Assembly: GCF_028746185.1 (NCBI RefSeq) | Contig: NZ_JAQIVH010000003.1 | Location: 558,001-622,000 of the forward strand | Direction: 5' to 3' | Length of the DNA stretch: 64,000 nt | From: Paenibacillus_E qinlingensis | GTDB lineage: Bacteria > Bacillota > Bacilli > Paenibacillales > NBRC-103111 | Part shown: positions 18,797-26,066 of the stretch, piece after piece | Layout of the letters: every line of letters begins with the position of its first letter | Position numbering within the stretch: position 1 is the first letter of the stretch | Translations under genes and position numbers: made by a program | The notes under the pieces: generated by a model | Databases searched by the model: none | What the model saw: the letters and a program-made list of their open reading frames with translations, nothing else | What the model was told of the DNA's origin: nothing

Positions 18797-18938
18797 AGGC
18801 GCTGCTCCTTGTTTGGAAATGAGGTAACTGAAGTATATCATAAATACCAGTAAAAAATATGAATAGTTTTTGCGGAAAATAGGAATAGATGAAGAGAAAA
18901 CGCTCCTAACTTGCGATAAAATGAAGGTATAGATGGAA

Positions 18939-18954
18939 TCGCAAACGCTTGCAC
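18939..18954 (+). promoter_or_regulatory. LacI-family operator-like palindrome before the uxaE-like gene
   Basis: TCGCAAACGCTTGCAC is a near-perfect palindrome around a central CG, the hallmark of LacI/GalR-family operators; it matches the cre consensus less well (11 of 14). It lies 19 bp before the start codon and just before the ribosome site, a repressor position. KdgR/ExuR-type or CcpA control are both possible. Confidence 0.5.
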
Positions 18955-18973
18955 AAATAGGAGGAAATTGAAC

Positions 18974-20458
18974 ATGAACGCACTTATAGAAGCAGTACGC
19001 GCAGGAAAAGTAAATGAGTTCTCATCCGAAGTTATTAAAGTGTATGCGTCTTCCCTAACGCAAGTGGGAGATACAACATTGCTGATGGTACGCACAACAG
19101 AGGGGAAACGACTAATCATCGTGGGTTCTGGCGAATTGTTTGACCAGCTGCAAGGTGAAATCGTAGACGGCGAGAAAGTAGCTCCACTCACACATGAAAA
19201 TCGCTTGATTATCAATCAATTTTTACCATACACAGCGCCACAAGCGTTCGGAACACAAGTAGCGACAATGGGTTTAGGCGATCGACTTGGTATCGCAAGT
19301 CCTGGTCATATCCAAACGATCCGCGGTAAAGATATTCGTCCTGTTTTGGCGCAACAAAGTATTCGTGAGCTTGCGTTGACAGGCCGTACCTATGAGGATG
19401 TATTGGATGCAGCGGCTTATGCGGTTCTGCAAGAAGGATACACCGACGGATACGGTGCTGACGGCGACCACTTGAAGAAAGAAGAGGACATCGAGTACGC
19501 GTTGCGTCTTGGTTTTACGATGTTGACACTAGATTGCTCCGAGAATATCGACAATACGATTGAATCCTTGAGCGAAGCAGAAATCGCAGCGAAATACGAG
19601 CAACTGCCAGCTAGCTTGCGCAGCCGCTATGAAGAGCGCTACCTGCAAACAGCAGCGAATGTACCGGGAGCTACTCTTGCCTATACAGCAGAAGCTTTGA
19701 AGAAAGATGTATTAATTTATGATGCAGCCATTAATTTCATGGAAGCGATCTATCGCAAGTATATCGTTACACTTGATCGTGCGGTTGATTTCGAAATTTC
19801 CATTGATGAAACAGCGACACCAACTTCCCCTGAGGCACATTACTTGGTAGCCAATGAATTGCGTGATCGTGGTGTTACAATCTTCAGCATGGCGCCACGT
19901 TTCTGTGGGGAGTTCCAAAAAGGGATCGACTACATCGGAGATATCGCGCAATTTGAGCGTGAGCTAGCTAGTCATGCAGCGATTGCTGTTCATTTTGAAT
20001 ATAAGCTAAGTATCCATTCCGGCAGTGATAAATTCAGTGTATTCCCATTGATTGGACAATACACGAATGGCCTATTCCACATCAAAACAGCCGGTACAAA
20101 TTGGCTTGAAGCGGTACGTGTTGTAGCAAAAGTGAATCCTACGCTCTATCGCCGTATGCACCAATATGCCCTTGACCACTTCGTCGAGGCAACAGCGTAC
20201 TACCACGTAACGACAGATATCAGCGCAATTGCTCCACTTAACGAAGTAACTGATGCGGGGCTGCCAGATTACATGGAAGAAAACAATGCGCGTCAATTGC
20301 TGCATATCACGTATGGACTGCTTCTTCAAGCGAAAAATGAAGAAGGAAGCCGCACATTTGCGGACGAATTCTTCCAAACATTGGCTGATCAAGAAGATAC
20401 CTTCGCAGAAGGATTACGTCATCATATCGGCAGACACTTGGAACTGCTTGGTAAATAA
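18974..20458 (+). CDS. uxaE: Probable tagaturonate epimerase (UxaE family)
   Basis: The 494-residue protein resembles UxaE, the enzyme that interconverts D-tagaturonate and D-fructuronate in bacteria that catabolise galacturonate without the altronate branch. The most telling block is EYKLSIHSGSDKFSVFPLIG followed by FHIKTAGTNWLEAVRVVAK; GDRLGIASPGHIQTIRG and the DGYGADGDHLKKEEDIE region also fit. There is no signal peptide. The ATG at 18974 has TAGGAGG nine bases upstream and is preferred over TTG 18968. Recognition is from memory of the family without a search. Its place beside an alpha-galactosidase locus and an AraC regulator fits use of pectic polysaccharides. Confidence 0.7.
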   Translation: MNALIEAVRAGKVNEFSSEVIKVYASSLTQVGDTTLLMVRTTEGKRLIIVGSGELFDQLQGEIVDGEKVAPLTHENRLIINQFLPYTAPQAFGTQVATMGLGDRLGIASPGHIQTIRGKDIRPVLAQQSIRELALTGRTYEDVLDAAAYAVLQEGYTDGYGADGDHLKKEEDIEYALRLGFTMLTLDCSENIDNTIESLSEAEIAAKYEQLPASLRSRYEERYLQTAANVPGATLAYTAEALKKDVLIYDAAINFMEAIYRKYIVTLDRAVDFEISIDETATPTSPEAHYLVANELRDRGVTIFSMAPRFCGEFQKGIDYIGDIAQFERELASHAAIAVHFEYKLSIHSGSDKFSVFPLIGQYTNGLFHIKTAGTNWLEAVRVVAKVNPTLYRRMHQYALDHFVEATAYYHVTTDISAIAPLNEVTDAGLPDYMEENNARQLLHITYGLLLQAKNEEGSRTFADEFFQTLADQEDTFAEGLRHHIGRHLELLGK

Positions 20459-20471
20459 CGAAGTGAACAAA

Positions 20472-20515
20472 AAACGCCACGAACACCCGTCAAAGGGGTG
20501 TTCGTGGCGTTTCTC
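20472..20515. terminator. Bidirectional terminator between convergent genes
   Basis: A perfect 17-bp inverted repeat (AAACGCCACGAACACCC at 20472-20488 with its complement at 20496-20512) has A-rich and T-rich flanks, so it can serve the uxaE-like gene and the minus-strand gene ending at 20518. Confidence 0.88.
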
Positions 20516-20517
20516 GT

Positions 20518-20829
20518 TTAGGACAAGCCCTCAGTAGACTCTCCGATTGCATCATCTGCTCCAGGATAGTCCCTTGTAATACCTTCGTGCAGCTCACGAT
20601 TCTCATAAGCAAAACGGTTGGTAGGGCGTTGATCCTCTCGCCAAGGGGTGCTTTTTCCCAAGGATTCTGACATCATACTTGTGCCGTACGGCCCTTCGGG
20701 GAACTCCTCGGGGATCATATCGTTCCGTTGGGATTCTACGGTCTTGAGGTCTGTGTACGCGGCGAGGCGGTCCTCTGAGAGGAAGCCTAATCCTTCTACA
20801 TGGTTACGCTGTGATGACTTTTTGGGCAT
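20518..20829 (-). CDS. Small conserved hydrophilic protein of unknown function
   Basis: The 103-residue product is charged, lacks membrane segments and cysteines, and contains VESQRNDMIPEEFPEGPYG and TNRFAYENRELHEG, which look like a conserved short family of spore-forming Firmicutes (possibly DUF3905; not verified). A perfect AAAAGGAGG ribosome site precedes the ATG, supporting a real gene. No function can be assigned. It shares orientation with the next small gene on this strand (20882-21175), with 52 bp between them, so they may be co-transcribed. Confidence 0.75.
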   Translation of the reverse strand: MPKKSSQRNHVEGLGFLSEDRLAAYTDLKTVESQRNDMIPEEFPEGPYGTSMMSESLGKSTPWREDQRPTNRFAYENRELHEGITRDYPGADDAIGESTEGLS

Positions 20830-20881
20830 GGATAAGCCTCCTTTTCAGGTTATGCTTTTTCCAGTGTCCCCCGCCAATCCC

Positions 20882-21175
20882 TTAAATATCCGTGAAATGT
20901 ATGGAACCGATAATTTGGGATAAAAATTCGGTAAGCTCTTGAGCTTGTTCTTCGTTGATCTTAAAGACATGCTCGAGGTAGCCTTCTTCGTTCAAATCGT
21001 CCGGCCCAATCACAGCGCTGCGGCCCGATTGCAAATCGATGACCAGCTTCTTGCCATAATAACGGGTAGTGGTCATGATAGCGAGGTCAAAACGGTGTAA
21101 AGCATTGCCAACGAAACAGACAAAACGCGTTGTTGTTTCTTCTTGATGATCATATAAAAAGTCATAATCAGACAT
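20882..21175 (-). CDS. Small conserved protein, DUF3055-like
   Basis: The 97-residue protein begins MSDYDFLYDHQEETTTRFVC and contains YYGKKLVIDLQSGRSAVIGP, features I associate with the DUF3055 (SAV0927-like) family of Firmicutes. Fold predicted from sequence looks alpha/beta and cytoplasmic. GGAGG lies six bases before the ATG. Function is unknown; the family assignment is from memory. Confidence 0.72.
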   Translation of the reverse strand: MSDYDFLYDHQEETTTRFVCFVGNALHRFDLAIMTTTRYYGKKLVIDLQSGRSAVIGPDDLNEEGYLEHVFKINEEQAQELTEFLSQIIGSIHFTDI

Positions 21176-21243
21176 GAGGGCCCTCCATTCTCTTTCTAGT
21201 ATGGGTCTATTATAACCGATAAGGGTCTGGTGGCAAAACGGTT

Positions 21244-21273
21244 CTTGCGCCTAACTGACAAACATGGTATGAT
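21244..21273 (+). promoter_or_regulatory. Candidate sigma-A promoter of the HRDC gene leader
   Basis: CTTGCG (21244-21249) and TATGAT (21268-21273) are separated by 18 bp. The -35 element is weak. Transcripts starting here would run into the hairpin at 21292 before reaching the gene. Confidence 0.4.
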
Positions 21274-21291
21274 TTGGATATTGGAAATGGG

Positions 21292-21338
21292 AAGCACCTT
21301 TTCTGCCTAACGGGCGGAAGAGGTGCTTTTTCGTTTTT
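21292..21338 (+). terminator. Terminator-like hairpin in the leader of the HRDC gene
   Basis: AAGCACCT pairs with AGGTGCTT, extended inward by weaker pairs (TTCTGCC with GGGCGGAA), and is followed by a T-rich run (TTTTTCGTTTTT). It lies about 40 bases upstream of the start codon, so it either ends a short RNA or attenuates the downstream gene. Confidence 0.7.
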
Positions 21339-21380
21339 CTCACACACATTTCATAAAAACGTCTGGAGGCATGGAAAGAG

Positions 21381-22394
21381 ATGAACATTGTATTTTTGAA
21401 CACGTTAGAGAAGAATTCGGGGGATGGGCAAGTGATTTCCGCACAGGTTTCTATTGTCGAGGAACAAGGAATTTGGAGCGTGTATTGGAGTGAACCTGAC
21501 TTGGTTGGTAAGCTTGCGCAAGATGAATGGTTCCAAGGTATTAGCTGGGATGAGATGCTATTTGCGTTCCGGCAGGGCTTACGCGAGAAAATTCGAAGCG
21601 GCTTCCGGCCATTAGTTCACACGGAATTAGATCTTACGCAAGGTCTATCAGGTAAAGCGAAAATGACACAAATGCTAACGTATTACTGTGAGGAGAATCC
21701 GAATGAAGAGGTGTTTGAATCACTGCGTGCATGGCGCCGTGAGCAGGCTGCTCGGGAGAAGAAGGCACCATATATCCTCGCAACGAACCGTGTCCTACGG
21801 ATGATTTCCGTGTTCTTGCCGCAATCGAAGGAAGAGCTTCAGCAAATTCCCGGGTTTGGTGAGCAGAAAACGGCGCAGTACGCTGATCAATTGCTGAGCC
21901 GGATTGGCGAATGCTCGTCCACGAACGGTTTTCCCTTGGATTGGGTTACCAACTATGTGGATACGGTGAAGTTTGAGGGTTGGCTACTCGCACAGAAGGA
22001 GCAGAAGCTGCGTATTGAGCTTGATCGTGAAGTCAGTAAACGCAAGCTGTTAGAAATCGTTGCTGGAGGCGGGAGCTTGGCCGATCTTCAGGCCAATCTG
22101 ACGATGCCGCGCAGAGAATTACTGTTGTGGGTAGAAGATTTGGATCGTGAGGGCTACGATATGGATCCCCTCGTGGAAGCTGAACTTACTTCCATTCCTG
22201 AGGAAGAGCAGATTAAAGCGTGGAATGCGTATGAATCCGAAGGTGATCGCTATTTAAAACCTGTTCTCAAGAGTCTTATCGGAACGGAAGAACTGAAGGG
22301 GAAAGAGCTAGACCGTGCCTATGAGTGGCTGCGTCTGCTTCGCTTACGTTTTCGCAGAGAGAAGGAAAGAAATGCGATCCAAGCCGCTAGTTAA
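21381..22394 (+). CDS. HRDC-domain protein (nucleic-acid-binding, RecQ-tail-like)
   Basis: The 337-residue protein has an HRDC domain at about residues 115-195 (LRAWRREQAAREKKAPYILA, LPQSKEELQQIPGFGEQKTA), the helical nucleic-acid-binding module found at the end of RecQ helicases and RNase D. There is no helicase or exonuclease domain. The C-terminal part (about 205-335) is helical and charged, with KRKLLEIVAGGGSLADLQ resembling the helix-turn-helix tail of RecQ-like proteins. CTGGAGGCATGG precedes the ATG. A role in DNA or RNA handling is likely; no substrate is known. Confidence 0.8.
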   Translation: MNIVFLNTLEKNSGDGQVISAQVSIVEEQGIWSVYWSEPDLVGKLAQDEWFQGISWDEMLFAFRQGLREKIRSGFRPLVHTELDLTQGLSGKAKMTQMLTYYCEENPNEEVFESLRAWRREQAAREKKAPYILATNRVLRMISVFLPQSKEELQQIPGFGEQKTAQYADQLLSRIGECSSTNGFPLDWVTNYVDTVKFEGWLLAQKEQKLRIELDREVSKRKLLEIVAGGGSLADLQANLTMPRRELLLWVEDLDREGYDMDPLVEAELTSIPEEEQIKAWNAYESEGDRYLKPVLKSLIGTEELKGKELDRAYEWLRLLRLRFRREKERNAIQAAS

Positions 22395-22400
22395 TGTGCA

Positions 22401-22430
22401 TTGACAAAGACCTGTGGGATATGATTAAAT
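22401..22430 (+). promoter_or_regulatory. Promoter of the T-box-tyrS transcript
   Basis: A consensus -35 TTGACA at 22401-22406 is followed at 16-18 bp by an A/T-rich -10 (GATTAA or TTAAAT, 22423-22430). It directly precedes the T-box leader. Confidence 0.55.
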
Positions 22431-22431
22431 G

Positions 22432-22745
22432 GTCAATAATCTAATATCCGTCAAAGCGATGACGAACATGGGCGAAGCCCGAAGTAGGAGAAATGCCGCT
22501 GCTGCAGAGAGTCGGTGGAAGGTGCAAACCGATGCAAGCATATTGTCCGAATTACAGTTCTGAGTTGGTGGAGGGAACGTGCTCTTCCGAGCATTAGTAG
22601 CTTGCACCCGGCAAATAATTTGTCGTTAATTTTCTAAGTGAAAGAGAAGTGGCATGCCAGTAGGGCGTGCAACCAATCTCTTTAATTAGGGTGGTACCGC
22701 GAGACAACCTTCTCGTCCCTTTGTGGACGTTGAGGTTGTCTTTTT
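22432..22745 (+). ncRNA. T-box leader (tRNA-Tyr-responsive riboswitch) of tyrS
   Basis: The 14-base T-box AGGGTGGTACCGCG is at 22688-22701. Upstream are the stem I hallmarks AGTAGGAG, the AG bulge region CAGAGAGTCGGTGG and an apical GGTGCAAACC; the 3' side CCGAATTACAGTTC offers a tyrosine specifier TAC at 22553-22555. Downstream GAGACAACC...GGTTGTC followed by TTTTTGTTTTCTTTT is the terminator that competes with the antiterminator. Uncharged tRNA-Tyr should stabilise read-through into tyrS. Confidence 0.93.
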
Positions 22746-22779
22746 GTTTTCTTTTTAACCAATTGAATGGAGGGATCGT

Positions 22780-24039
22780 ATGTTGTCATGGGATAAGCTT
22801 ACTTCAGAACAGCAGCAACAAGTTGAGCATCAATTGCGTATTCTCAAACGCGGGGCAGCGGAAATCGTGCCGGAAGAAGCGCTGAAGATGAAGATTATGA
22901 AGGCGGTTGTGACAGGAACACCACTCAAAGTAAAGCTAGGACTAGACCCCTCTGCACCAGATATCCACATCGGACATACGGTCGTCCTGCACAAGCTTCG
23001 TCAGTTCCAAGATTTGGGGCATGAGGTGCAGCTTATTATCGGTGATTTCACGGGGCGCATAGGCGATCCGACAGGGAAATCGGAGACACGTAAACAGCTT
23101 TCAGAGGAAGATGTGAAGCATAACGCGCAGACGTACCAGACGCAGCTAGCCAAGGTATTGGATCTAAACAAAACATCCTTCTACTATAACTCGACTTGGT
23201 TAGGTGAACTGCGCTTTGATGATGTGCTAAGACTAGCTGGTAAAGTGACGGTTGCTCGCATGCTGGAACGAGATGACTTTGCCAAGCGGTATGCGGCGAA
23301 TCAGCCGATACATGTGCACGAATTTTTCTACCCGCTTATGCAAGGCTACGACTCAGTTTCTTTAGAAAGCGATATTGAGCTGGGGGGAACCGATCAGACT
23401 TTTAATATTTTGATGGGGCGTACACTTCAAGGAGCCTATGAGCTCAAAGAAGGTCAGGTAGCGATCTTAATGCCGTTGCTCGAAGGGTTGGATGGCGTTC
23501 AGAAGATGAGTAAAAGCCTGCGCAACTACATCGGTATCGATGAGCATCCGAATGACATTTTCGGTAAAACCATGTCCATTCCCGATACCCTCATGCTCAA
23601 ATATTTCGAGTTAACGACAGCCTTATCGAATGCGGAAATCGAAGAGCTGGAGCAAGGACTTGAAGCGGGTACGCTCCATCCTAGAGATGCTAAGCTACGG
23701 CTGGCGAAATTGTATGTGGAGATGTACCATGGTGTGGAAGCGGCCGAGGAGGCGGAGCAGCATTTTATTACTGTTTTTCAGAAACGCGCTTTGCCAGATG
23801 ACATTGAGGAAGTAGAGCTAGACAGCAGCCATCTGGAAGCAGGAAGCTTGTCCATTATCAAGCTGTTAGTCAGCTTATCCTTGCAAGCATCGAATGGGGA
23901 AGCCAGACGGAGTGTGGAGCAAGGAGCTGTGAAACTTAACGAACAGAAGTTGACTGATATTCATGCGCAAATCGCACCGGTAGATGGCGATATCCTGCAA
24001 GTCGGTAAGCGGAAATTTGTCAAAATCAAGCTTACGTGA
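22780..24039 (+). CDS. tyrS: Tyrosyl-tRNA synthetase
   Basis: This 419-residue class I synthetase charges tRNA-Tyr. It shows the HIGH motif exactly (DIHIGHTV, residues 63-66), KMSKS at 242-246 (GVQKMSKSLRN), the tyrosine-pocket region QGYDSV and LGGTDQTFN, and a C-terminal S4-like RNA-binding domain (SNGEARRSVEQGAVKLNEQ). The KLGLDPSAPDIHIGH form is that of the TyrZ-type subfamily rather than the shorter classical B. subtilis TyrS; which paralogue it is cannot be stated firmly. GGAGGG precedes the ATG. Expression is governed by the T-box directly upstream. Confidence 0.96.
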   Translation: MLSWDKLTSEQQQQVEHQLRILKRGAAEIVPEEALKMKIMKAVVTGTPLKVKLGLDPSAPDIHIGHTVVLHKLRQFQDLGHEVQLIIGDFTGRIGDPTGKSETRKQLSEEDVKHNAQTYQTQLAKVLDLNKTSFYYNSTWLGELRFDDVLRLAGKVTVARMLERDDFAKRYAANQPIHVHEFFYPLMQGYDSVSLESDIELGGTDQTFNILMGRTLQGAYELKEGQVAILMPLLEGLDGVQKMSKSLRNYIGIDEHPNDIFGKTMSIPDTLMLKYFELTTALSNAEIEELEQGLEAGTLHPRDAKLRLAKLYVEMYHGVEAAEEAEQHFITVFQKRALPDDIEEVELDSSHLEAGSLSIIKLLVSLSLQASNGEARRSVEQGAVKLNEQKLTDIHAQIAPVDGDILQVGKRKFVKIKLT

Positions 24040-24048
24040 GCAAGATGC

Positions 24049-24086
24049 AAAAAAGGTGACCTCTCAGCATTTTGCTTGAAGTCACC
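24049..24086 (-). terminator. Terminator of corA on the minus strand
   Basis: Read on the minus strand, GGTGAC ... GTCACC forms a stem with an inner AGCA/TGCT pairing, followed by TTTTTT. It lies just past the corA stop and between two convergent genes. Confidence 0.65.
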
Positions 24087-24113
24087 CTGTATTTAATAAC
24101 TCGAATGATCGCT

Positions 24114-25052
24114 TTATAGCCATTCTTTTTTACGGAAGAGGATATACATGGCAATGCCGAGTACACCCATGAAGGCAAGGACAATTTCATCCCCATGATT
24201 GGTTAAATGTAAGCCAAGAATATTATCGAAATTCATCCCGAAAACACCGGTGATGAAGGTCAATGGCATGAAGATCGTTGTCAACGCGGTAAACACGCGC
24301 ATGATATCATTGGCGCGGTTCGCGAGGCTGGATTGATACGCTTCTCGTAAGTTCCCCATCAGATCGCGCAGCGTATCGAATGTATCGACGATTTTGACGG
24401 CATTCTCATAAATGTCGCCGAAATACTTCTGGAGCTGATGATCGATCAATCTGAGCTCTTTTTTACCGAGCGTCCCAATGACGTCACGTTGCGGCACGAG
24501 TACTTTTTTCAACCATAAAATTTCAGAACGAAGACCGATAATCTCATTCAAATGTGACTTCTTCGTCGCCATCAGAATATCTTCTTCCAGCTTCTCAATC
24601 TTGGCTTCAATTCGGTCACCGACCGCCACATAGTTATCGACGACGAGATCGACCAAATGATATAAGAAACGATCGGCACTGTTTACTTCTTCCTCCCAGA
24701 GGAAGGGCTTAAGTGCGCGGAGCTCATTAATTTTTTGCCGTGTTACAGTAATGATGACATGTTTGCTAAGAAATAAATTAAGTGCACGTAAGAAAATTTC
24801 TTCATCATCGAAACGAATACTATTAATAACAATAAAATAATGGGAATCATAAAATTCAATCTTAGGACGCTGTTCTTCCTCACTTAGACAATCTTCTACG
24901 GCCAAATCATGCAAATGGAATAGAGGTTGAAGTAATTCCAAATCCTCGATCCCCGCATCAATCCAGTAAAAGCCTTGGCTAGGCGGTGTCAGTGCAGCAG
25001 TAACATCATCAACTAACGTAAAAATACCATTTTGAACCAACCGTGTTTTCAT
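24114..25052 (-). CDS. corA: CorA-family magnesium/divalent cation transporter
   Basis: The 312-residue protein has a long cytoplasmic N-terminal domain (FYWIDAGIEDLELLQPLFHLH, LAVEDCLSEEEQRPKIEFYD), long coiled helices (about 150-240), then two C-terminal membrane segments joined by the signature loop GMN at residues 272-274 (GVFGMNFDN) and a basic tail RKKEWL. This is the complete pentameric CorA channel layout for Mg2+ (Co2+, Ni2+) influx. AAGGGGTGG precedes the ATG. A strong promoter 180 bp upstream and a structured leader suggest regulation at the RNA level. Confidence 0.93.
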   Translation of the reverse strand: MKTRLVQNGIFTLVDDVTAALTPPSQGFYWIDAGIEDLELLQPLFHLHDLAVEDCLSEEEQRPKIEFYDSHYFIVINSIRFDDEEIFLRALNLFLSKHVIITVTRQKINELRALKPFLWEEEVNSADRFLYHLVDLVVDNYVAVGDRIEAKIEKLEEDILMATKKSHLNEIIGLRSEILWLKKVLVPQRDVIGTLGKKELRLIDHQLQKYFGDIYENAVKIVDTFDTLRDLMGNLREAYQSSLANRANDIMRVFTALTTIFMPLTFITGVFGMNFDNILGLHLTNHGDEIVLAFMGVLGIAMYILFRKKEWL

Positions 25053-25227
25053 CTGCCCACCCCTTTGAATGGAATCAGCCGGTTAGTACATCTAGAAGAG
25101 CAATGCTCTGGATGATGGATTAACCGACTTCATTCCTACACTTTGAAATTGATTATTCGCCTTGCAGGTACTACTCCTCGGTTCTCCGTCCAAGCGTATG
25201 CCCTCCTTTTTCGTCCGTGTCGAATAC
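25053..25227 (-). other. Structured 5' leader of corA, class unknown
   Basis: About 175 nt lie between the predicted transcription start and corA. On the minus strand the 3' half forms a long hairpin: GTCGGTTA...TAACCGGC encloses CATC...GATG and an inner AGAGCATTGCTCT palindrome. The 5' half contains GGACGGAGAACCGAGGAGTAG and CCTGCAAGG. I do not find the conserved pieces of the M-box, and the yybP-ykoY match is weak. A cation-sensing RNA is plausible from context but unproven. Confidence 0.5.
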
Positions 25228-25233
25228 TTGTCT

Positions 25234-25262
25234 AGTATACCCGTTCATATATCCTGTTTCAA
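25234..25262 (-). promoter_or_regulatory. Sigma-A promoter of corA
   Basis: On the minus strand TTGAAA (25262-25257), exactly 17 bp, then TATACT (25239-25234). This is a near-consensus vegetative promoter that would start the transcript about 175 nt before corA. Confidence 0.75.
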
Positions 25263-25333
25263 GCCAAAAAGTTTGATGAAATAAGGGGAATTGTCGTTAA
25301 GTTAGCTTATGGAGAATAGGCGAAGTCTGTGCC

Positions 25334-25365
25334 AAAAAAATAAACCGCCAAAACTTACTTGGCGG
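25334..25365 (-). terminator. Terminator overlapping the end of the 25355-25582 gene
   Basis: Minus-strand CCGCCAA ... TTGGCGG followed by TTTATTTTTTT. The stop codon of the small gene sits in the loop. Confidence 0.8.
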
Positions 25366-25582
25366 CATTTAAAATCTTATTTTTGACGTCGGTATACATT
25401 TGAATAATCTCAGGTCCACCGCGCTTCATCAGATCATCTTCGCTCTCAGCTCCATAAACGAGGTGAAGCTGTGAGACAGCGATTTGGGCTTGCTCTAGTG
25501 TAGGTTTGTCGGTTTCAATTAAGGCGAAATAACGATGTAAGGAGGCGAATGCAGAGAAATTATCCGATGTTTGGGTTGACAT
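25355..25582 (-). CDS. Small hypothetical protein
   Basis: The product (75 residues from the second ATG) is a soluble helical protein: LHRYFALIETDKPTLEQAQ, LVYGAESEDDLMKRGG, EIIQMYTDVKNKIL. I do not recognise the family. The ATG at 25582 has GAGGG about five bases upstream; the longer frame start at 25594 lacks a good ribosome site. A strong terminator overlaps its end, which supports an expressed gene. The 240 bp upstream, to 25824, hold the divergent met promoter and no further gene that I can see. Confidence 0.65.
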   Translation of the reverse strand: MSTQTSDNFSAFASLHRYFALIETDKPTLEQAQIAVSQLHLVYGAESEDDLMKRGGPEIIQMYTDVKNKILNAAK

Positions 25583-25771
25583 AGTAGCCCTCATTTCTTC
25601 AAAAATTCTTATTCGATTAGAAACATCTGCTATGAAAAGCTAATCCTTAGTAATAACCTTGCGTACCTAAACTTAAACAGCTTGCCACAATACAAATTGT
25701 ATCATTTTTAAGGCGGGTTGGCTACATTTACTAATTTCTTACGATCATTGAAATCGTACAAGTTAACCATC

Positions 25772-25799
25772 TTGACATTCGTTTAATTTATAGTATGAT
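25772..25799 (+). promoter_or_regulatory. Sigma-A promoter of the S-box met operon
   Basis: Consensus -35 TTGACA (25772-25777), 16-bp spacer, -10 TATGAT (25794-25799), with transcription expected to begin just before the SAM riboswitch. Confidence 0.75.
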
Positions 25800-25824
25800 A
25801 ATGCTAATCGCATACGTTTTATTT

Positions 25825-25953
25825 TCTTATCAAGAGTAGGTGGAGGGACTAGCCCTATGACACCCGGCAACCGACAAACCTTTGCAAAAAGGGGAGCACG
25901 GTGCTAATTCTTGCGGAAACGCTATTTATAGCGAATCTGGGAGATAAGAGAAG
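25825..25953 (+). ncRNA. SAM-I riboswitch (S-box) controlling metA-metI-metC
   Basis: The aptamer is bounded by TCTTATCAAGAG at the 5' end and GAGATAAGAG at the 3' end (P1). Between them are the conserved AGGTGGAGGGACTAGCCCTATGA, the kink-turn/pseudoknot part CCCGGCAACC, and AAAGGGGAGCACGGTGCTAATTC...GGAA. SAM binding should favour the terminator that follows and so shut down methionine synthesis. Confidence 0.96.
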
Positions 25954-25975
25954 GACATTGACTTTGATTTTTCAT

Positions 25976-26009
25976 GGCCTTTCTCTGATTCCAGAGAGGG
26001 TCATTTTTG
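25976..26009 (+). terminator. Expression-platform terminator of the S-box
   Basis: CCTTTCTCTG and CAGAGAGGG pair around a 4-nt loop, followed by a T-rich stretch (TCATTTTTGC). It lies between the aptamer and metA. Confidence 0.85.
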
Positions 26010-26066
26010 CATTTCTCATAGATTTTCGAAGAACTTAACCTAAATTAAAGAAGAGGAGTGAACAGG

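Noticed and set aside
25053..25227. M-box magnesium riboswitch before corA
   Set aside because: I could not find the conserved M-box segments in the leader; kept as an unknown structured leader.
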